NCBI RefSeq assembly: GCF_037038585.1
Contig: NC_092521.1
Location: forward strand, 74,440,898-74,504,897
Length of the DNA: 64,000 nucleotides
From: Patagioenas fasciata
Taxonomy: Eukaryota > Chordata > Aves > Columbiformes > Columbidae
Direction of reading: 5' to 3'
Below the pieces are notes generated by a model, which saw only the letters and a list, made by a program, of their open reading frames with translations, had not been told where the DNA came from and did not search any database. This document shows positions 62,601-64,000 of the stretch, in pieces. Both the position numbers and the translations under genes were made by a program. Position 1 is the first letter of the stretch. Each line of letters begins with the position of its first letter.

Positions 62601-64000
62601 CATCTGTTTTTTAAGTACAAACAGACAAAAAAATGTTGAAGCTTCTAGTTCATGAAATGTTTGATGTGTAAAAGAATTTGATCACTCAGCCTCCTTTTAG
62701 AATGGATGTAATCCTCTCAAAGCATTATTATCTCTAAACTAGCTGGGTTTTGGTGTGAGTAGTTAGTCCTCTAATACCTGTCATACTGAATCTCCATAAT
62801 AGTGGGAAATTAGGATGCATAAAACTTGCTCAATATATTATTTCATATTTTTTCAGTGTGGTTGTAGGAAATAAAAGAATCCTTTCAGTGGAAATGTAGA
62901 ATTATGAATTGAATTTTAGGAAAGACTAACAAAATACTGCTGTTTGGAATGTTTCAAAATAAATGCAATATTTAAGCATAAAATCTTTAGGAAGAAAGCC
63001 TATCTTTCATTGTATTATCTGTCAGAAAAATAAGATTCTCTTTTAGGCACACCAGCCCTTGACACACAGCCTAAGAATGTGTTTTGTGCCCCAAAAATCT
63101 GTCTAGCTATGTAACGTCAAACATCATGACCACAGTAAAAGCTCACAAAGAGCAGTAAACACTTTTCTTTTTGTTGCCATTAGAAAACAGTTCTGGGTTT
63201 TTGAACAGGCAGCTTTGTTCACACGTAGTTCCGATACACTTATATGCAGTTGAAAGAGTAATGAAAAATTAAATACTGCACAAAACGTAATTTAGAATCA
63301 TTACAACTTTAAAATTAGCAAGTAATTTTTCTTCACTTAGCATAGTGACTCTTTTGTACTAAGATCCGGAAATTGTACTTTGAAGTTTTTAAACAGCTGT
63401 TGGGCTGGTTGAGAATAAGAGGTTTTAAAAATATACTTTAAGTGGAGGAAAAAAAGTTCAAAATAATTGCTCCTTATCTTCTGGTTCTTAAAGTTTTACT
63501 GCATATACCAGCATTTTTGATTGTGTTCTGAACAGCTAAATAGAACAGAAAAGAGAAAGCATTTTGATCTTTATTTCCAAATGCAGACAATGGAATCATC
63601 CTGTTCTAGTTTGGTGAAAGTGAACCTAGGAATTTGGATTTACAGGAAAGCTACTGCTTTTCATGCACAATGCCACCTAATGTATGCATAGAAAGAATAT
63701 TTTTGTCAGAAGATTTCATAGGACTGAAAATAGTGTGTACTATAGTTTCTTAAAACAGAGCAACTGACAAATACCTGCACTCAACCTCTCAACTACAAGC
63801 TAAACCTCAGATATTCTAAAACTTACTGTGGGCATATCAAGCAGTTCTTCTGTGGAGAGGGAAGGAAAGAGAATGAGAAGAAATACTAAGCTGCTTTTAG
63901 TATATGTTTATATCCATATACTCATGTCACCCTTATAATTGATACATGACTTTTATGTGTTTCCTGAGAGACTGTCAGAGTCCTGTCCGGACTACAAAAC
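59651..64000 (+). other. ZPBP intron downstream of the Ig exon (continues)
   Basis: It begins with GTAAGG and carries the minus-strand CR1 at about 60.3-61.3 kb. No next ZPBP exon is recognised before the window ends, consistent with the large introns of this gene. Confidence 0.65.
60290..61260 (-). mobile_element. CR1 LINE internal/3'-UTR segment (minus) in ZPBP intron
   Basis: A diverged CR1 covering the end of the RT ORF and the following region in antisense. Recognised blocks in order include GAGGAGTCAAAACTGGACAC, CCAGGTGCAGGACTTTGCAC, GAACTTCATGAGGTTTCTGG, CAGTAAAGATGTTAAGCAG, TTCTCAATCACCATCTTG, and GCTGATCTGTGATTCCCTGG. On the coding strand the open stretch near 60744-60487 is the decayed RT end (FNSGKCKVLHLGQN). 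Boundaries are approximate and it may reach 61330. Confidence 0.85.

Overview
The window looks like part of a bird nuclear genome. It is AT-rich and intron-dominated, it carries several 5'-truncated CR1 LINEs whose 3' tails are the avian type (runs related to ATTCTATG), and it has essentially no SINE load apart from a few weak relics. No prokaryotic, plasmid, phage or intact viral gene is visible. The species cannot be named from this sequence.

Two divergent, sperm-related genes give the window its structure. On the minus strand, eight coding exons between 48287 and 22119 join in frame and in phase into a protein of about 409 residues. I identify it as SPMIP7 (SPATA48/C7orf72), a sperm microtubule inner protein. 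On the plus strand, ZPBP (zona pellucida binding protein, an acrosomal Ig-domain protein) starts at 51205 inside a CpG island. Its secreted N-terminus and the start of its Ig-like region lie on exons at 51205-51298, 56806-56886 and 59525-59650, and the gene runs off the right edge. A further phase-neutral candidate ZPBP exon sits at 53865-53942. The head-to-head order matches my recollection of human 7p12 (ZPBP, SPATA48, then IKZF1), so IKZF1 is expected beyond the left edge. No IKZF1 exon is seen here.

Layout: 1-22031 is intergenic sequence with two old CR1 copies, a 716-nt uninterrupted purine tract (9425-10140), a long imperfect inverted repeat (6589-6762 / 7356-7505) and otherwise unassigned DNA. 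SPMIP7 occupies 22032-48345. Its introns hold a CR1 with reverse-transcriptase remnant that ends in an (ATTCT)18 microsatellite, an (AAAAG)26 microsatellite and weak relics. The 48.3-51.2 kb gap between the genes contains a CR1 and then the CpG-island promoter. ZPBP occupies 51205 to beyond 64000, with CR1 copies in its introns and a nearly full-length 1277-bp mariner (Hsmar1/cecropia type) in the intron just before the Ig exon.

The two genes probably act in the same cell type, with SPMIP7 in the sperm flagellar doublet microtubules and ZPBP in the acrosome. That makes the shared upstream region a candidate for coordinated spermatid expression. I found no evidence for an undescribed multi-gene system. 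The most interesting items are a GC-AG intron in SPMIP7, the mariner, the homopurine tract, the inverted repeat and the candidate extra ZPBP exon.
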